The notes: generated by a model not told the origin, from the sequence alone. Numbered from the stretch's first letter, positions 1 to 9,098 are shown. The stretch is 64,000 bases of DNA from Neolewinella xylanilytica (GCF_002934605.1 NZ_PTJC01000006.1:372001-436000); one strand, 5' to 3'. Numbers and translations: made by a program.

Positions 1-801
1 ACCGCCGGACTGATGGAATTCCTTATCGTTCCCTCCCTCATCTGTTTCGCGCTGCCTTTCCTAATCGCCAGCTTCCTCAAGCCCTTCCAGGGAGAAATCA
101 CCCTGACGGAGGAACAGGAAGAAGAACAGGACCGGGAACGGCTCCTTTCCAGTAAGACGATGCTCTTCCTGGGACTAGGCATGATCGTTTTCGTCCCCAT
201 CTTCAAGACCATCACTCACCTTCCGCCCTACCTCGGCATGATGCTGAGCCTCGGGGTGGTCTGGCTGGTTTCCGAATACATCCACCCGGAGGAAGACTTC
301 ACCGAGGAGCGTAAAGTGAAATACTCGGCCCATAACGCCCTGAGCCGCATCGAGATGTCGTCGATCCTCTTCTTCCTCGGTATCCTCATGGCAGTAGCCG
401 CGCTGGAAACCATCGTCGTTAACGGCGTCGGCGCCCTGCGGGCGGTTGCCGAAAGCCTCCGGGCGGTAATCCCCAACGAAGACATCGTGATTATCATTCT
501 CGGCTTCCTGTCGGCGATCATTGACAACGTTCCCCTCGTAGCCGCCTCCATGGGGATGTACGACCTCAATAATTACCCGATTGACGCCCGGCTATGGCAC
601 TTTATCGCCTACAGTGCCGGTACCGGTGGTAGTATGCTGATTATCGGTTCGGCCGCCGGCGTCGCCGCCATGGGAATGGAGCGGATCGACTTCATCTGGT
701 ACTTCAAAAAGATCGCCTGGCTGGCATTCGTCGGCTTTGCCGCCGGTGCGGCAGCCTTCATCGTAATTGAGTCGCTGTTTAATATCGGTGTCACCCACTA
801 A
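1..801 (+). CDS. nhaD: NhaD-like Na+/H+ antiporter, C-terminal part (5' end outside window)
   Basis: The reading frame is already open at base 1, so only the C-terminal ~266 residues are present. What remains is a polytopic inner-membrane protein with alternating hydrophobic segments. A charged cytoplasmic loop (TLTEEQEEEQDRERL) and the stretch SAIIDNVPLVAA resemble the ArsB/NhaD ion-transporter superfamily, where a buried Asp-Asn pair in a broken helix takes part in ion exchange. The likely role is Na+ extrusion coupled to proton uptake, giving salt and alkali tolerance, which fits a marine organism. The stop at 799-801 lies just before a lipoprotein gene that may share its transcript. Family assignment is fairly firm; ion specificity is inferred from family resemblance only. 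Confidence 0.8.
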   Translation, partial: TAGLMEFLIVPSLICFALPFLIASFLKPFQGEITLTEEQEEEQDRERLLSSKTMLFLGLGMIVFVPIFKTITHLPPYLGMMLSLGVVWLVSEYIHPEEDFTEERKVKYSAHNALSRIEMSSILFFLGILMAVAALETIVVNGVGALRAVAESLRAVIPNEDIVIIILGFLSAIIDNVPLVAASMGMYDLNNYPIDARLWHFIAYSAGTGGSMLIIGSAAGVAAMGMERIDFIWYFKKIAWLAFVGFAAGAAAFIVIESLFNIGVTH

Positions 802-811
802 TCATTCCGCC

Positions 812-1195
812 TTGGTCCGACTTTCGCTTCTTTGTTTTTTCGCTTTACTCCTGTTACACTGTGAGCAGGAAACCGACCTCCTGGTGGGGGAGTGGCAGGG
901 GGCGTTAGTCACCGAGGACGGCGATAGCCTCAAACTGGATCCGCGGGAGATCACCTTCGATTTTCGCGCCGATGACCGCTACGAGTTTACCTCTACCCTG
1001 CGCTACAGTGAAGCTGGTACGTACCGGACGGAAGCGGGGTATCTCTTCGCCCAGGATACCACGCAGCCCACTAACCCGGAACGGGTGGTCGCCATCGAAA
1101 AACTGACGGTCGATTCGCTGATTATCCGGATGAGCGCCGATACGGTCCAGCGGTTGGTCACCTTGCTACGCACCAGCGCTCCGCCGCCACAGTAA
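812..1195 (+). CDS. small lipoprotein of unknown function
   Basis: A 127-residue protein read from a TTG at 812. The frame is open further upstream to another TTG at 767, but that start would overlap the antiporter and put 15 extra residues before the signal. Starting at 812 gives a compact signal peptide ending in the lipobox LLLHC, with the lipidated Cys at residue 17, so export and lipidation are likely. The mature part (LLVGEWQGAL..., then alternating strands) looks like the small lipocalin-like or META-like barrels common in Bacteroidota lipoproteins, but I recognise no specific family. The 3' end overlaps the convergent queA gene by about 30 bp. Function is unknown. Confidence 0.6.
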   Translation: MVRLSLLCFFALLLLHCEQETDLLVGEWQGALVTEDGDSLKLDPREITFDFRADDRYEFTSTLRYSEAGTYRTEAGYLFAQDTTQPTNPERVVAIEKLTVDSLIIRMSADTVQRLVTLLRTSAPPPQ

Positions 1196-2410
1196 GCTGC
1201 TGTCACCGTAGCTGAGGAAGCGGTAATCCGTCTCCCGGGCGTGTTGGTAGATGTCCTTCCAGGCATCGCCCACCATGGCGGCCACCAGGAGTAACAGGGT
1301 GGAGCGCGGCTGATGAAAGTTCGTGATCAGCCCGTCTACGATCCGGGGCCGGGCCGCCGGGGTCAGCATCAACTGGGTGTAACCGGTGAAGCTCTCGCTG
1401 TTCGTCATTTCCAAATGATGGATCAGGGCGGCGAGCGCGGGTGCCGCGTCCGTTCGGGAAACGCTGGCTTCCGTTGCCACCCACTGACCCAATTCGTTCT
1501 CCCAGTTGCCCTCCGTCATACCACGGGCTCCCAGATAAAATAAGCTCTCCAGGCAGCGCATGCTGGTGGTGCCGATGCTGACGATTGGTCGCCCGGCGCG
1601 CAGCTGTGCTTCCAGGCGGTGAAGGAGCTCGATGGATACGCTGAAGTACTCCCGGTGCATCACGTGGCCGCCCAGGTTGGGGGCCGAGACGGGTTTAAAG
1701 GTGCCGGCACCTACGTGTAGGGTGAGTGTCCGAAAATCCACCTCGCGATCCACCAACCCCTCCATGACCTGCGGGGTAAAGTGAAGTCCGGCCGTGGGGG
1801 CCGCCACCGAACCCTCCCGTTCGGCGAAAACCGTTTGGTAGCGGTGGTGATCCTCTCCCTCCGCGGCGCGGCCCAGGTAAGGGGGTAGGGGTATGGTGCC
1901 CGCCGCTTCCAGCAGCTCGCCAAAGCTGAGTTCCCGGGGGCCCGACCAAGTAAAGCGAACCGTGAAGGTGTCGTCGGTACGTTCCAGCCGCTCGGCGACA
2001 AGGGTGAAGGTGTCATCGGCCTGGTGTACCGGCAGGGAAATGCTTCCGCTCTTCCAGCGTCGGTTGCCGCCGATAAGGCACTTCCACTCGACGGCACCTT
2101 GGGTAGCTGACAGCGAAAGTGCATAATCTACGGGGCGCAGCGGTTCGAGGCAGAAGATTTCCACGGTCCGACCGGTGGGCAGGGGGAAATAAAGCCGCGC
2201 GTGGATGACCCGCGTGCTATTTCCGACCAACAGGGTGCCGGCGGGCAACAGATCAGGCAGCTCGCGAAAGTGGCGGTCGGTGACCGTGCCTTCGCGGTAG
2301 TGCAGTAACTTTGCGGCCGCCCGGTCCGGGAGCGGATAGCGGGCGATTCGGTCGTCGGGCAGGGAGTAATCGAAATCATCGATTCGCAGCTCCCGGGGGT
2401 CCATCATCAT
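1166..2410 (-). CDS. queA: S-adenosylmethionine:tRNA ribosyltransferase-isomerase
   Basis: QueA transfers and isomerises the ribosyl part of SAM onto 7-aminomethyl-7-deazaguanine in tRNA, giving epoxyqueuosine in the anticodon wobble position. The 414-residue length is somewhat longer than the usual 340-360. Family signatures are clear: an N-terminal IDDFDYSLPDDRIARYP segment, LPPYLGR near the middle, and YQTVFAEREGSVAAPTAGLH around residues 190-210. The protein begins with three Met codons (2410, 2407, 2404), so the exact start is ambiguous. A TACCTTTG box lies only 5 nt upstream of the first ATG. The gene is convergent with the small lipoprotein gene and overlaps it slightly. It appears to be transcribed alone. 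Assignment is secure. Confidence 0.96.
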   Translation of the reverse strand: MMMDPRELRIDDFDYSLPDDRIARYPLPDRAAAKLLHYREGTVTDRHFRELPDLLPAGTLLVGNSTRVIHARLYFPLPTGRTVEIFCLEPLRPVDYALSLSATQGAVEWKCLIGGNRRWKSGSISLPVHQADDTFTLVAERLERTDDTFTVRFTWSGPRELSFGELLEAAGTIPLPPYLGRAAEGEDHHRYQTVFAEREGSVAAPTAGLHFTPQVMEGLVDREVDFRTLTLHVGAGTFKPVSAPNLGGHVMHREYFSVSIELLHRLEAQLRAGRPIVSIGTTSMRCLESLFYLGARGMTEGNWENELGQWVATEASVSRTDAAPALAALIHHLEMTNSESFTGYTQLMLTPAARPRIVDGLITNFHQPRSTLLLLVAAMVGDAWKDIYQHARETDYRFLSYGDSSLLWRRSAGA

Positions 2411-2415
2411 GGTGG

Positions 2416-2423
2416 CAAAGGTA
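2416..2423 (-). promoter_or_regulatory. TAnnTTTG (-7-like) box of queA
   Basis: On the minus strand this reads TACCTTTG and matches the Bacteroidota -7 consensus TAnnTTTG exactly. It is followed by five bases and then ATG. No clear -33 TTG is visible at the usual spacing, so promoter function is inferred. If real, the transcript would be leaderless or nearly so. Confidence 0.45.
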
Positions 2424-2535
2424 CGGAAGGTGGTATAAGTCTATTTTCTTACCCCGTTCATCGAAAAACGGCTAACCTCCGGATAGTCGGTTCCGTTCTT
2501 TCGGAACTTTCGCTTTTAGCACGTAAACGTCTGGT

Positions 2536-4314
2536 ATGTCCAATTTCCTGAAAATTTTACTCGGTTCCTGTTTAGGTACGCTAGTTGCCCTGGTCGTTCT
2601 GGTACTCATTGGCTCGGCGGTGGTCACGGGGCTCGCCTCTTCCGTTGAGGAGCAACCGACCGTAAGCGCCAACTCGATTCTGACGATTCAGCTCGACGGC
2701 CTCCCGGAGCTCACCGGCAACCTGGCCGACGCCGACCCCTTTGCCTCCCTCCGGGGCGAGGAACCCCTCGGGCTCCACGATGTACTCCGGGCCATCGAGG
2801 AGGCGAGCGAAGACGACGACATCAAAGGGATCTACCTGGGTAACGAGCCCGCCGGCGTCTCCTTTACCACGCTGCGCAGCCTACGGGAAGCCATCGTGAA
2901 GTTCAAGGAATCCGGCAAATTCGTAGTCGCCTATTCTCCCTTCTATACCCAAAGTGCGTACTACCTCGCCAGCGTGGCCGACGAAGTATACCTCGGCCCC
3001 CTCGGCGTGGTGGATTTTCGCGGTCTGGGAACCCAAATTCCGTTCCTGAAGAACGCCCTCGACCAGGCCGGCATCCGCTTCGAGATCTTTTACGCCGGCG
3101 ACTACAAAAGCGCCACGGAGCCCCTACGCCGTACCAGCATCAGCCCCGAGAACCGGGAGCAGACGAAGGAGTTTTTGCAGGATCTTTTCTCGGTCATGCT
3201 CGCAGACATCAGCGAGAGCCGCCGTGTCGATCCCGCGGCGCTCTACCGGGCGGCCAACGAGATGACGGGTTGGAAGGACGAGCAGGCCGTCGCCGCCGGC
3301 CTGATCGACGGCATCCGCCACCGGACCGAGATCGACGAACTCTTGCACGATAAGGTCGGCTTCGAATACGACGAAAACCTGGAGACGATCAGTCTGGACA
3401 AGTACTTCAGCGCCCGCCTCGAGAAACTCGACGGTGGCGAAGCTGAGGTAGCGGTGCTCGTCGCCGAAGGCAGCATCGTCGATGGCGCCGGCGAGCTGGG
3501 CAGCATCGGGGACAAAAAGTACGTCAACGAAATCGAAAAACTGGCCGAAGACGACGATGTGAAGGCGGTGGTGCTGCGCGTCAATAGCGGGGGTGGTAGC
3601 GCCAGCAGCTCCGAGAATATCTGGTACGCCCTCGAACAGCTCAAAGCGGCCGGCAAACCGGTGGTGGTGAGTATGGGCGACTACGCGGCCAGTGGAGGGT
3701 ATTACATCGCCGCCGCGGCCGACAGCATTTTCGCGGAGCCTACGTCCATCACCGGGTCGATTGGCGTTTTTCTCACTTTCCCGATCGTGAAGGAATTGAT
3801 GGAAGACAAGATCGGCATCAACTTCGACACCGTCAATACCGCCCGCAACGCCAATGCCTTCAGTCCCTTCCAGGACTTGGGCGAGGAGGAAAAGCAGTTA
3901 TTGAACCAGCGTACCCAAGCCATCTACGAGACCTTCCTGCAGCGGGTGGCCGACGGCCGTAACCTACCGATCGAGCAGGTCCGTCAACTGGCCGGGGGAA
4001 GGGTCTACTCCGGCATCCGGGCCCGGGAGATCGGTCTGATCGACGACTTCGGTAACCTCCAAGATGCCATCGCCGCCGCCGCCCGCCTGGCCAACATCGA
4101 AGATGATTTCGATGTAGCCCATTACCCCCGCACCAAGCCCGCCTGGGAAGCCTTCCTGGACGAACTTATGGGCGAGTCGGATGAGAATCAGGTGGTATCG
4201 AAAATGGTCAAGGCCCAGCTCGGCGCCAAGAACTACGAATATTTCCGCCTGCTCAAGGACATGACCCAAATGCAGGAGCCCCAGGCCCGGTTGCCGCTGG
4301 TGGTTACCTTTTAG
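2536..4314 (+). CDS. sppA: signal peptide peptidase SppA, 67-kDa type
   Basis: A membrane-bound serine protease that degrades cleaved signal peptides. The 592 residues match the long bacterial SppA form with two tandem S49 domains. An N-terminal membrane anchor covers about residues 5-32. The first domain supplies the general-base Lys in AGDYKSATEP (K191). The second supplies the Ser nucleophile in GDYAASGGYY (S386). These correspond to K209 and S409 of the E. coli enzyme, so it should be active. The gene is divergent from queA with a 125-bp gap and convergent with the Omp85 gene downstream. The start is an ATG with no strong ribosome-binding site, as is usual in this phylum. Confidence 0.95.
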   Translation: MSNFLKILLGSCLGTLVALVVLVLIGSAVVTGLASSVEEQPTVSANSILTIQLDGLPELTGNLADADPFASLRGEEPLGLHDVLRAIEEASEDDDIKGIYLGNEPAGVSFTTLRSLREAIVKFKESGKFVVAYSPFYTQSAYYLASVADEVYLGPLGVVDFRGLGTQIPFLKNALDQAGIRFEIFYAGDYKSATEPLRRTSISPENREQTKEFLQDLFSVMLADISESRRVDPAALYRAANEMTGWKDEQAVAAGLIDGIRHRTEIDELLHDKVGFEYDENLETISLDKYFSARLEKLDGGEAEVAVLVAEGSIVDGAGELGSIGDKKYVNEIEKLAEDDDVKAVVLRVNSGGGSASSSENIWYALEQLKAAGKPVVVSMGDYAASGGYYIAAAADSIFAEPTSITGSIGVFLTFPIVKELMEDKIGINFDTVNTARNANAFSPFQDLGEEEKQLLNQRTQAIYETFLQRVADGRNLPIEQVRQLAGGRVYSGIRAREIGLIDDFGNLQDAIAAAARLANIEDDFDVAHYPRTKPAWEAFLDELMGESDENQVVSKMVKAQLGAKNYEYFRLLKDMTQMQEPQARLPLVVTF

Positions 4315-4390
4315 CTTCGTCCGCCGAACGGAGTGTAGCGGAGTTTGTATGCCGAAGCGGATTAGAACCTTACCATGATATCAAGTTTGG

Positions 4391-4430
4391 CTTCCTGGGC
4401 AGGCGAGCTAGCGCTCGGCGGACCAGGAAG
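4391..4430. other. nested stem-loop between convergent genes
   Basis: CTTCCTGG at 4391-4398 pairs with CCAGGAAG at 4423-4430. Inside, CGAGC pairs with GCTCG around the loop TAGC, with a symmetric internal loop (gcagg/gcgga). It lies between the convergent sppA and Omp85 genes, where a shared transcription end would be expected, but no T-run follows on either strand. A structured transcript end or processing site is possible. Confidence 0.4.
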
Positions 4431-4520
4431 TACCCGGTTTCTGGCTTGTAGTCGAGCTCAATACGGATTACGGGCTACACTAATCAGTAACGACCCCCAG
4501 CGGAGTGGACGAAACCAGCG

Positions 4521-6278
4521 TCAAAACACACTAACGTACCCCAAATGCACCTTAGGCGCTCCCAGATCCAGGCGATTGCCATCGCTATCCCGGTGGCCTA
4601 GTCCCAGACTAAGTGCAAAAATCCCCGCCCGCGTATCGAAATTCACCCCGGCTCCGAAGCCGATCGGATAATCGACGGGTGCATCGGGCTGCTTCACCGT
4701 CCGGTAGTTTCGGCGGGCGGCGTCGAGGAAGGTGTAGAGAAAGGCGCGTTCCCCGAGTAGCAGACGAAACTCCGCGGTCAGCAATTGGTAGTCGGTAGCG
4801 AAGAGTTCCTGCTCCTCGAAACCCCGTAGTAAGCGTGCCCCGCCGATCCTGAACTGCTCGTTGGACAATACCGACTGGGAAGCAATCAGGGCCTGGCTCC
4901 GAAAACCCAGATAGACCACCGTACCCGCCAGGGGGTCGAAGTAGAAATCCAGGGCGGCATCGATCTGGAACTGGGTGCTACGTTGGGTCTGGCTATCGGC
5001 CACGTCCCCGCCGAAGTCAAGGTTGCGGAGCCGTCGGAAACCCGCGGCGCCACTGATGTCGATCGCGTAACCCCGTCGCGGACTGAAGCGCCGGTCCGTC
5101 CGGGTACGCCGCAGTTGCAATCCGAAGAAGGAGCGGTTGACCCCGAGGGTGTCCGGTAGCACGCCATTGACCAAGCGGGCACTGTCGATGCCCGGCACGA
5201 TGGTCCGCCGCTGCTCCCAGAAGGCGGAGAGTCGGTCGTTGCCCTCGCGGAGGTAGGTAGCCGCCAGATGCCAATTGAGGTTAAGGAAGGAGGTGTCGCG
5301 GCGGTAGAGTTCCAGCTCCCCCTCGAAGCCGAACGGCAATCCGAAGAGGAAGGGGTATTCCAGGCCCACCTGGAGTTCCTGGGTTTGGGGTTTAAGCTGC
5401 TCGAAGCGGGCGGCGATGCGCTCCCCCTGCCCGAAGCCGTTGTACAGCTCCCCGTTCAGCTCGCCGGTGATGAGCAGTTTATCGGTTTGGTTGCTATTCG
5501 GCAGCACCCCGATTACGAAATCGAACCGACTAGCCGCCCGCCGGCGCAGGGGCAGGTCGATGTAGGCCAGGCTGTCGCGGAAACTGATAGTAGGTTCGCC
5601 TTCCACCGTGACGTAGGGCAGCTGGGCGAGCCGTTCCCGCAACCGGCGGATCCGGCGCTGGCTATAGGGCTCCCCCGGTACCAAGCCCAGGTACCGCTCC
5701 AAAAATACTTTCCGCACCTTGACCTCTTCCGGCACCCGGACGTCACCGATGCGGATCAGCGGACCGGTTCGTACATCCACCGTACCCGACAGCGCGCCCT
5801 CCGCGCTCCATTCGATGTCGGTCAGCGCAACGGAGGTGAAGGGATAGCCGTCCGCGCCGGCCCGGGAGATCAGGCTGTCGCGCACCGCCGACCAGGCCTC
5901 CGGAGATAAGCGACGCCCCCCGCCGAAGCGCCGTTCCCGGAATCCCGCGCGACGCGCCCAGCCGCGGACATCCTCATTCGCGGGTAGCGTAAGCTGGCCC
6001 CAGCCGTAGCGGGGCCCCCGGTGCAGCACGGCGGTGAGTTGCCTTGTATCACTGATGTAGAGGCTGTCCACGGATGCTTCCCAGTAGGCGGCTTCCCGGC
6101 TGTCGAGTTGCCACGTTTCCAAGTATTCGAGTACGGCCAGGCTATCCTGAAACGTGTCGGGTTGCCGGTTGCGTTGATCGAAGTCGGTGGCGAGGATTTC
6201 CAGCTGCCAGGCGCCCTGCTCCTGCGCTCCGGCGCAAAAAGAGAACAGAAGGGCCAGCGTGAACAGGGGGAGGCGCAT
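4521..6278 (-). CDS. Omp85-superfamily outer-membrane protein (BamA/TamA-like)
   Basis: A 585-residue protein with a cleavable signal peptide (MRLPLFTLALLFSFCAGAQ). A periplasmic part of about 240 residues carries POTRA-like segments, for example GPLIRIGDVRVPEEVKVRK. A C-terminal 16-strand-type barrel follows. The loop-6 signature of Omp85 proteins (normally V/I-R-G-F/Y) is present as ARLLRGFEEQEL, and the chain ends in an aromatic residue (YVSVF), as outer-membrane barrels usually do. The main BamA is encoded at 10.5-13.1 kb, so this shorter paralogue probably has an accessory assembly or translocation role. It starts 1 bp after the lnt stop codon, so it is very likely cotranscribed with lnt. 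The exact substrate is unknown. Confidence 0.82.
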   Translation of the reverse strand: MRLPLFTLALLFSFCAGAQEQGAWQLEILATDFDQRNRQPDTFQDSLAVLEYLETWQLDSREAAYWEASVDSLYISDTRQLTAVLHRGPRYGWGQLTLPANEDVRGWARRAGFRERRFGGGRRLSPEAWSAVRDSLISRAGADGYPFTSVALTDIEWSAEGALSGTVDVRTGPLIRIGDVRVPEEVKVRKVFLERYLGLVPGEPYSQRRIRRLRERLAQLPYVTVEGEPTISFRDSLAYIDLPLRRRAASRFDFVIGVLPNSNQTDKLLITGELNGELYNGFGQGERIAARFEQLKPQTQELQVGLEYPFLFGLPFGFEGELELYRRDTSFLNLNWHLAATYLREGNDRLSAFWEQRRTIVPGIDSARLVNGVLPDTLGVNRSFFGLQLRRTRTDRRFSPRRGYAIDISGAAGFRRLRNLDFGGDVADSQTQRSTQFQIDAALDFYFDPLAGTVVYLGFRSQALIASQSVLSNEQFRIGGARLLRGFEEQELFATDYQLLTAEFRLLLGERAFLYTFLDAARRNYRTVKQPDAPVDYPIGFGAGVNFDTRAGIFALSLGLGHRDSDGNRLDLGAPKVHLGYVSVF

Positions 6279-6279
6279 A

Positions 6280-8040
6280 TCAATCCTGCAACGCCCCCGC
6301 GCGGCGCCTTAGCGTACGGGAGAGGTTTGAAAGCACCGCCATGACGGCCAGTAGCATAGCGACGCGGGCGGTCAGGTCACCGAAGCGGACGTAGGGAGTG
6401 ATGGCGTCGTTGAGCCGCAGCGTGCCGTTAAGGTAGCCGCGTTCGTCGTAGTAGGTCCTGCCGTCGATGTGACCGCGCTGGTCGATGAAGGCGCAGGCGC
6501 CCATATTGGCCGAGCGCATGATCGGGCGGCGCGTCTCGATGGCCCGCAAACTGGCAATCCAGAGGTGTTGGCGGTGGCCGGCGGTGTTATCCCACCAGCC
6601 GTCGTTGGTCATCACGAAGGCCGCCTGGGCACCTTCCCGTACGTAGCCGGTGAAATACTCGCCGAAGACGCTCTCGTAGCAGATGACCGGGGCAATCGCG
6701 GCCTGTTCCCCGGTGAGGGGAGTGCGATCGGACTGGGTACCGTAGCCTGCCACGCTGCCACCGAGGCTGTTGACGAGCGGCTCGAGGAAAAAAAGCACTT
6801 TCCGGAAGGGGAAGCTTTCCGCGCCCGGTACGAAAACGCCCTTGCGGTAAGTCTGAAAATCTCCCGTGCGGAGGTCAAGCTGGAGGGCGCCATTGAGCCG
6901 CTCCACGGCGATTTCGCCCCCGTCGCGGGCGGGGTAGAAGCGGACGGCCTCGGAGTAGGGCTCATCGGCGAGGAAACGGTAGTAGCCGGCATACCCGGTA
7001 ATCAGGTAGCGGAGCTTTCCGGCGGGCAATTCGTTTTGTAGGGCGGCGAGCGCGGGAGAACGAAGGGGAACCGATTCATCTACGTCCGAGAAACTGGTCT
7101 CCGGAAAAACGAGGTAGTCTACCGGCCCGTCCGATGCCGTGAGGGCGGCCTGGCTCAATCGCAGGAAAACATCCAACTGGCTTTCCCCGGCGAGAGTAAA
7201 CTTCTCGTAGTGGGGCTCGAAATTGGGCTGGATGGCACTGACCCGGATCGTTTCCCCCGGCGGCGGCGTATAGGTAAAATAGCGAACCAGGGAGATGCCC
7301 GGGGGAAGGATGACCGCCAGGGTGAGGTAAATGGGAAACCTGCGCGGTCGGGGAGCCAGGTAAACCCGCAGGGCCAACCAGTTGACCGCCAGAACCCAGG
7401 CACTGCCGCCGAGTACGCCGGTGACCTCGTACCACTGTACCAGCGAGGGGAACTCGGCGAAACCATTGCCGAGGGTGAGCCAGGGCCAGTTGAGCGACCA
7501 GTTGTAGTGGAAGTGCTCGAACGACAGCCAGAAGGCAATCAGGGCCAGGTAGCTGACGCGGGGCGACATCCGGCTCGTCCAGTGAAACAGCAGCCAGGGA
7601 ATGCACATCAGCAAGCTGTTGGCCACAACGGCGAAGACGCCCGCGAAGAAGGCGGTATTGGTGACCCAAAAGGTGGCCAGGATATTGTAAAGGAGGAAGG
7701 CGTTGAGGCCGTGCCAGAAGACGGTGGGTATGCGGGTAGTCTCTCGTTGAATCAGTAAGAGGGGGACCCAGGCCACGAGTAGCAACAACGGAACGGGCAG
7801 GTAGCCGGGAAAGCCGATGCCGAGCAGCACGCCGGTGGCCGTCGACAGGAGGAATCGGCGGTTCGCTTCGGCGGTGGCGCGGCGGGTAGCCAAGAGGCTT
7901 ACGCCCGCCCAGATGGCCAGATACAAAAAGAGTGGCAGGTAGCCCCACAACTCCTCCTGCACGGTCAGGGCATACATCCGGTAAGCCAGCAAGGCGGCAA
8001 CGAGCAAACTAGCGATGGCGTAAGGGGTGCGGGATCGCAT
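6280..8040 (-). CDS. lnt: apolipoprotein N-acyltransferase
   Basis: Lnt adds the third acyl chain to the N-terminal Cys of lipoproteins at the periplasmic face of the inner membrane. The 586 residues comprise an N-terminal block of about 6-8 membrane helices (to ~residue 265), a nitrilase-type catalytic domain, and a final membrane helix (VAMLLAVMAVLSNL). The catalytic triad is visible: Glu in VFPETSFSD (E314), Lys in YRKGVFVPGAE (K400) and Cys in VICYESVFGE (C454). NDGWWDNTAGHRQHL is also typical. The product fits the several lipoproteins encoded in this window. The gene sits between recO and the Omp85 gene on the same strand with gaps of about 15 bp and 1 bp, indicating an operon. Confidence 0.95.
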   Translation of the reverse strand: MRSRTPYAIASLLVAALLAYRMYALTVQEELWGYLPLFLYLAIWAGVSLLATRRATAEANRRFLLSTATGVLLGIGFPGYLPVPLLLLVAWVPLLLIQRETTRIPTVFWHGLNAFLLYNILATFWVTNTAFFAGVFAVVANSLLMCIPWLLFHWTSRMSPRVSYLALIAFWLSFEHFHYNWSLNWPWLTLGNGFAEFPSLVQWYEVTGVLGGSAWVLAVNWLALRVYLAPRPRRFPIYLTLAVILPPGISLVRYFTYTPPPGETIRVSAIQPNFEPHYEKFTLAGESQLDVFLRLSQAALTASDGPVDYLVFPETSFSDVDESVPLRSPALAALQNELPAGKLRYLITGYAGYYRFLADEPYSEAVRFYPARDGGEIAVERLNGALQLDLRTGDFQTYRKGVFVPGAESFPFRKVLFFLEPLVNSLGGSVAGYGTQSDRTPLTGEQAAIAPVICYESVFGEYFTGYVREGAQAAFVMTNDGWWDNTAGHRQHLWIASLRAIETRRPIMRSANMGACAFIDQRGHIDGRTYYDERGYLNGTLRLNDAITPYVRFGDLTARVAMLLAVMAVLSNLSRTLRRRAGALQD

Positions 8041-8045
8041 AGCGG

Positions 8046-8053
8046 CAAAGATA
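8046..8053 (-). promoter_or_regulatory. TAnnTTTG (-7-like) box of lnt
   Basis: On the minus strand this reads TATCTTTG, a full match to the Bacteroidota -7 consensus, five bases before the lnt ATG. That spacing is identical to queA. It sits in the 15-bp gap after recO, so lnt may have its own leaderless promoter inside the recO-lnt-Omp85 operon. No -33 element is obvious. Confidence 0.42.
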
Positions 8054-8055
8054 GA

Positions 8056-8790
8056 TCATTGCTTACCGGCCATGACCTGACGGAGGATGGGCAGGGAATT
8101 GATCTCCCGCATTCCTTCGATATGGTAGTGGTAATAGCGCAGCAGGTCGGTGAGGAGTCCGCTCCGTTCGTCGCGGGTGGTGGCGATATCCTTCAGTTCG
8201 TGGCGCTCGGCGTGGAGCAGCCGGTACATAAGAGCGCTGCGCTTTTCGTCCAGATACTCGGTGTGGCCGGGAAAACTGCCGATGAACTGGCCTTCTTTCA
8301 GGTCGAAGATCGGGCTGGCGACGGAAAAGTTGCCGGAGGGGAGAAAACCCAGGTGGGCGGTCAGTTCGAGGAGGAAGTGCAGGTGTATATTGACCGTGGG
8401 GCCGGTGGTGGTATCGAGGAAAGCAAAAGCTTCGTGGAGGAATTGAAACAGCGCGGGGTTCTCTTCTGACTCCCGGATGCTGTTGCGCGCTACTTCCAGC
8501 ATGAACAGGCCGATGGTGCCGCGCTCCACCTCGAAGGGAATACGGGTATAGATGAGGGAAGGGCGGACCTCCTTGATGCGGGTCATGTCCTTGCCCGGTC
8601 GCTCGTAGGCGATGAGCTCGACCAGGTTCATGAGTTGCAGCTTACTGGCCGGCGTGCTGCTGCGGGCTTTACGAACTCCGCTGACGATGTACTTCCGGAT
8701 ACCCCGCTCCTCGGTGTATACCTCCAGGATGAGGGACGACTCCCCGTATTTGACGGAGCGGAAGATAATGCCGCGGGTTTTTAGGAGCAT
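8056..8790 (-). CDS. recO: DNA repair protein RecO
   Basis: RecO helps load RecA onto SSB-coated DNA in the RecFOR pathway. The 244-residue protein has the N-terminal OB-fold signature (KTRGIIFRSVKYGESSLILEVYT) and a helical C-terminal half (LHFLLELTAHLGFLPSG). The Cys4 zinc site of some RecO proteins is not evident, which is common in this phylum. The frame is open 33 bp further upstream, but the family normally starts at MLLKTRG, so 8790 was chosen. It is the first gene of a likely recO-lnt-Omp85 transcript. Confidence 0.92.
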   Translation of the reverse strand: MLLKTRGIIFRSVKYGESSLILEVYTEERGIRKYIVSGVRKARSSTPASKLQLMNLVELIAYERPGKDMTRIKEVRPSLIYTRIPFEVERGTIGLFMLEVARNSIRESEENPALFQFLHEAFAFLDTTTGPTVNIHLHFLLELTAHLGFLPSGNFSVASPIFDLKEGQFIGSFPGHTEYLDEKRSALMYRLLHAERHELKDIATTRDERSGLLTDLLRYYHYHIEGMREINSLPILRQVMAGKQ

Positions 8791-9029
8791 TTTTACGTAC
8801 GATGTTTGAAGGACAAAGTACAAGGTACGAAGGGCGGGTGGGCATCAGTCATCCGCCCGGCGGAGCTAATCTGCCGACGGGTAGGGGGTGGAATGCAACG
8901 CGGATGGTATTCGCTGGATAGGGCTGCTCGCTGCACGCTGGAAAATGAACCGCAGATCGCGCGGGGGTACCCACACAGCGGGGTCCGAAATCCAAAGGCC
9001 CTAAACCCCCTATCTTAACACCAGGCCAC

Positions 9030-9060
9030 TTGACCACTACAACCACCCGGACTAGATTTG
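9030..9060 (+). promoter_or_regulatory. predicted Bacteroidota promoter of hppD
   Basis: TTG at 9030-9032 and TAGATTTG at 9053-9060 are separated by 20 bp. This fits the Bacteroidota sigma-A consensus TTG-N19-21-TAnnTTTG. Transcription would begin near 9067, giving a leader of about 30 nt before the ATG at 9099. This argues against translation starting at the upstream in-frame TTG at 9030. Confidence 0.6.
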
Positions 9061-9098
9061 CGTTAGCAATAGTTGTCAAAGCAATAAAATATTCGATC

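Noticed and set aside
4375..4671. A plus-strand 98-codon frame after sppA
   Set aside because: It has no family resemblance, overlaps the Omp85 gene antisense, and covers a hairpin-rich gap.
8824..9029. Possible tRNA or small RNA in the gap before hppD
   Set aside because: No cloverleaf, T-loop motif or terminator was found. Only the hppD promoter at its right end is supported.
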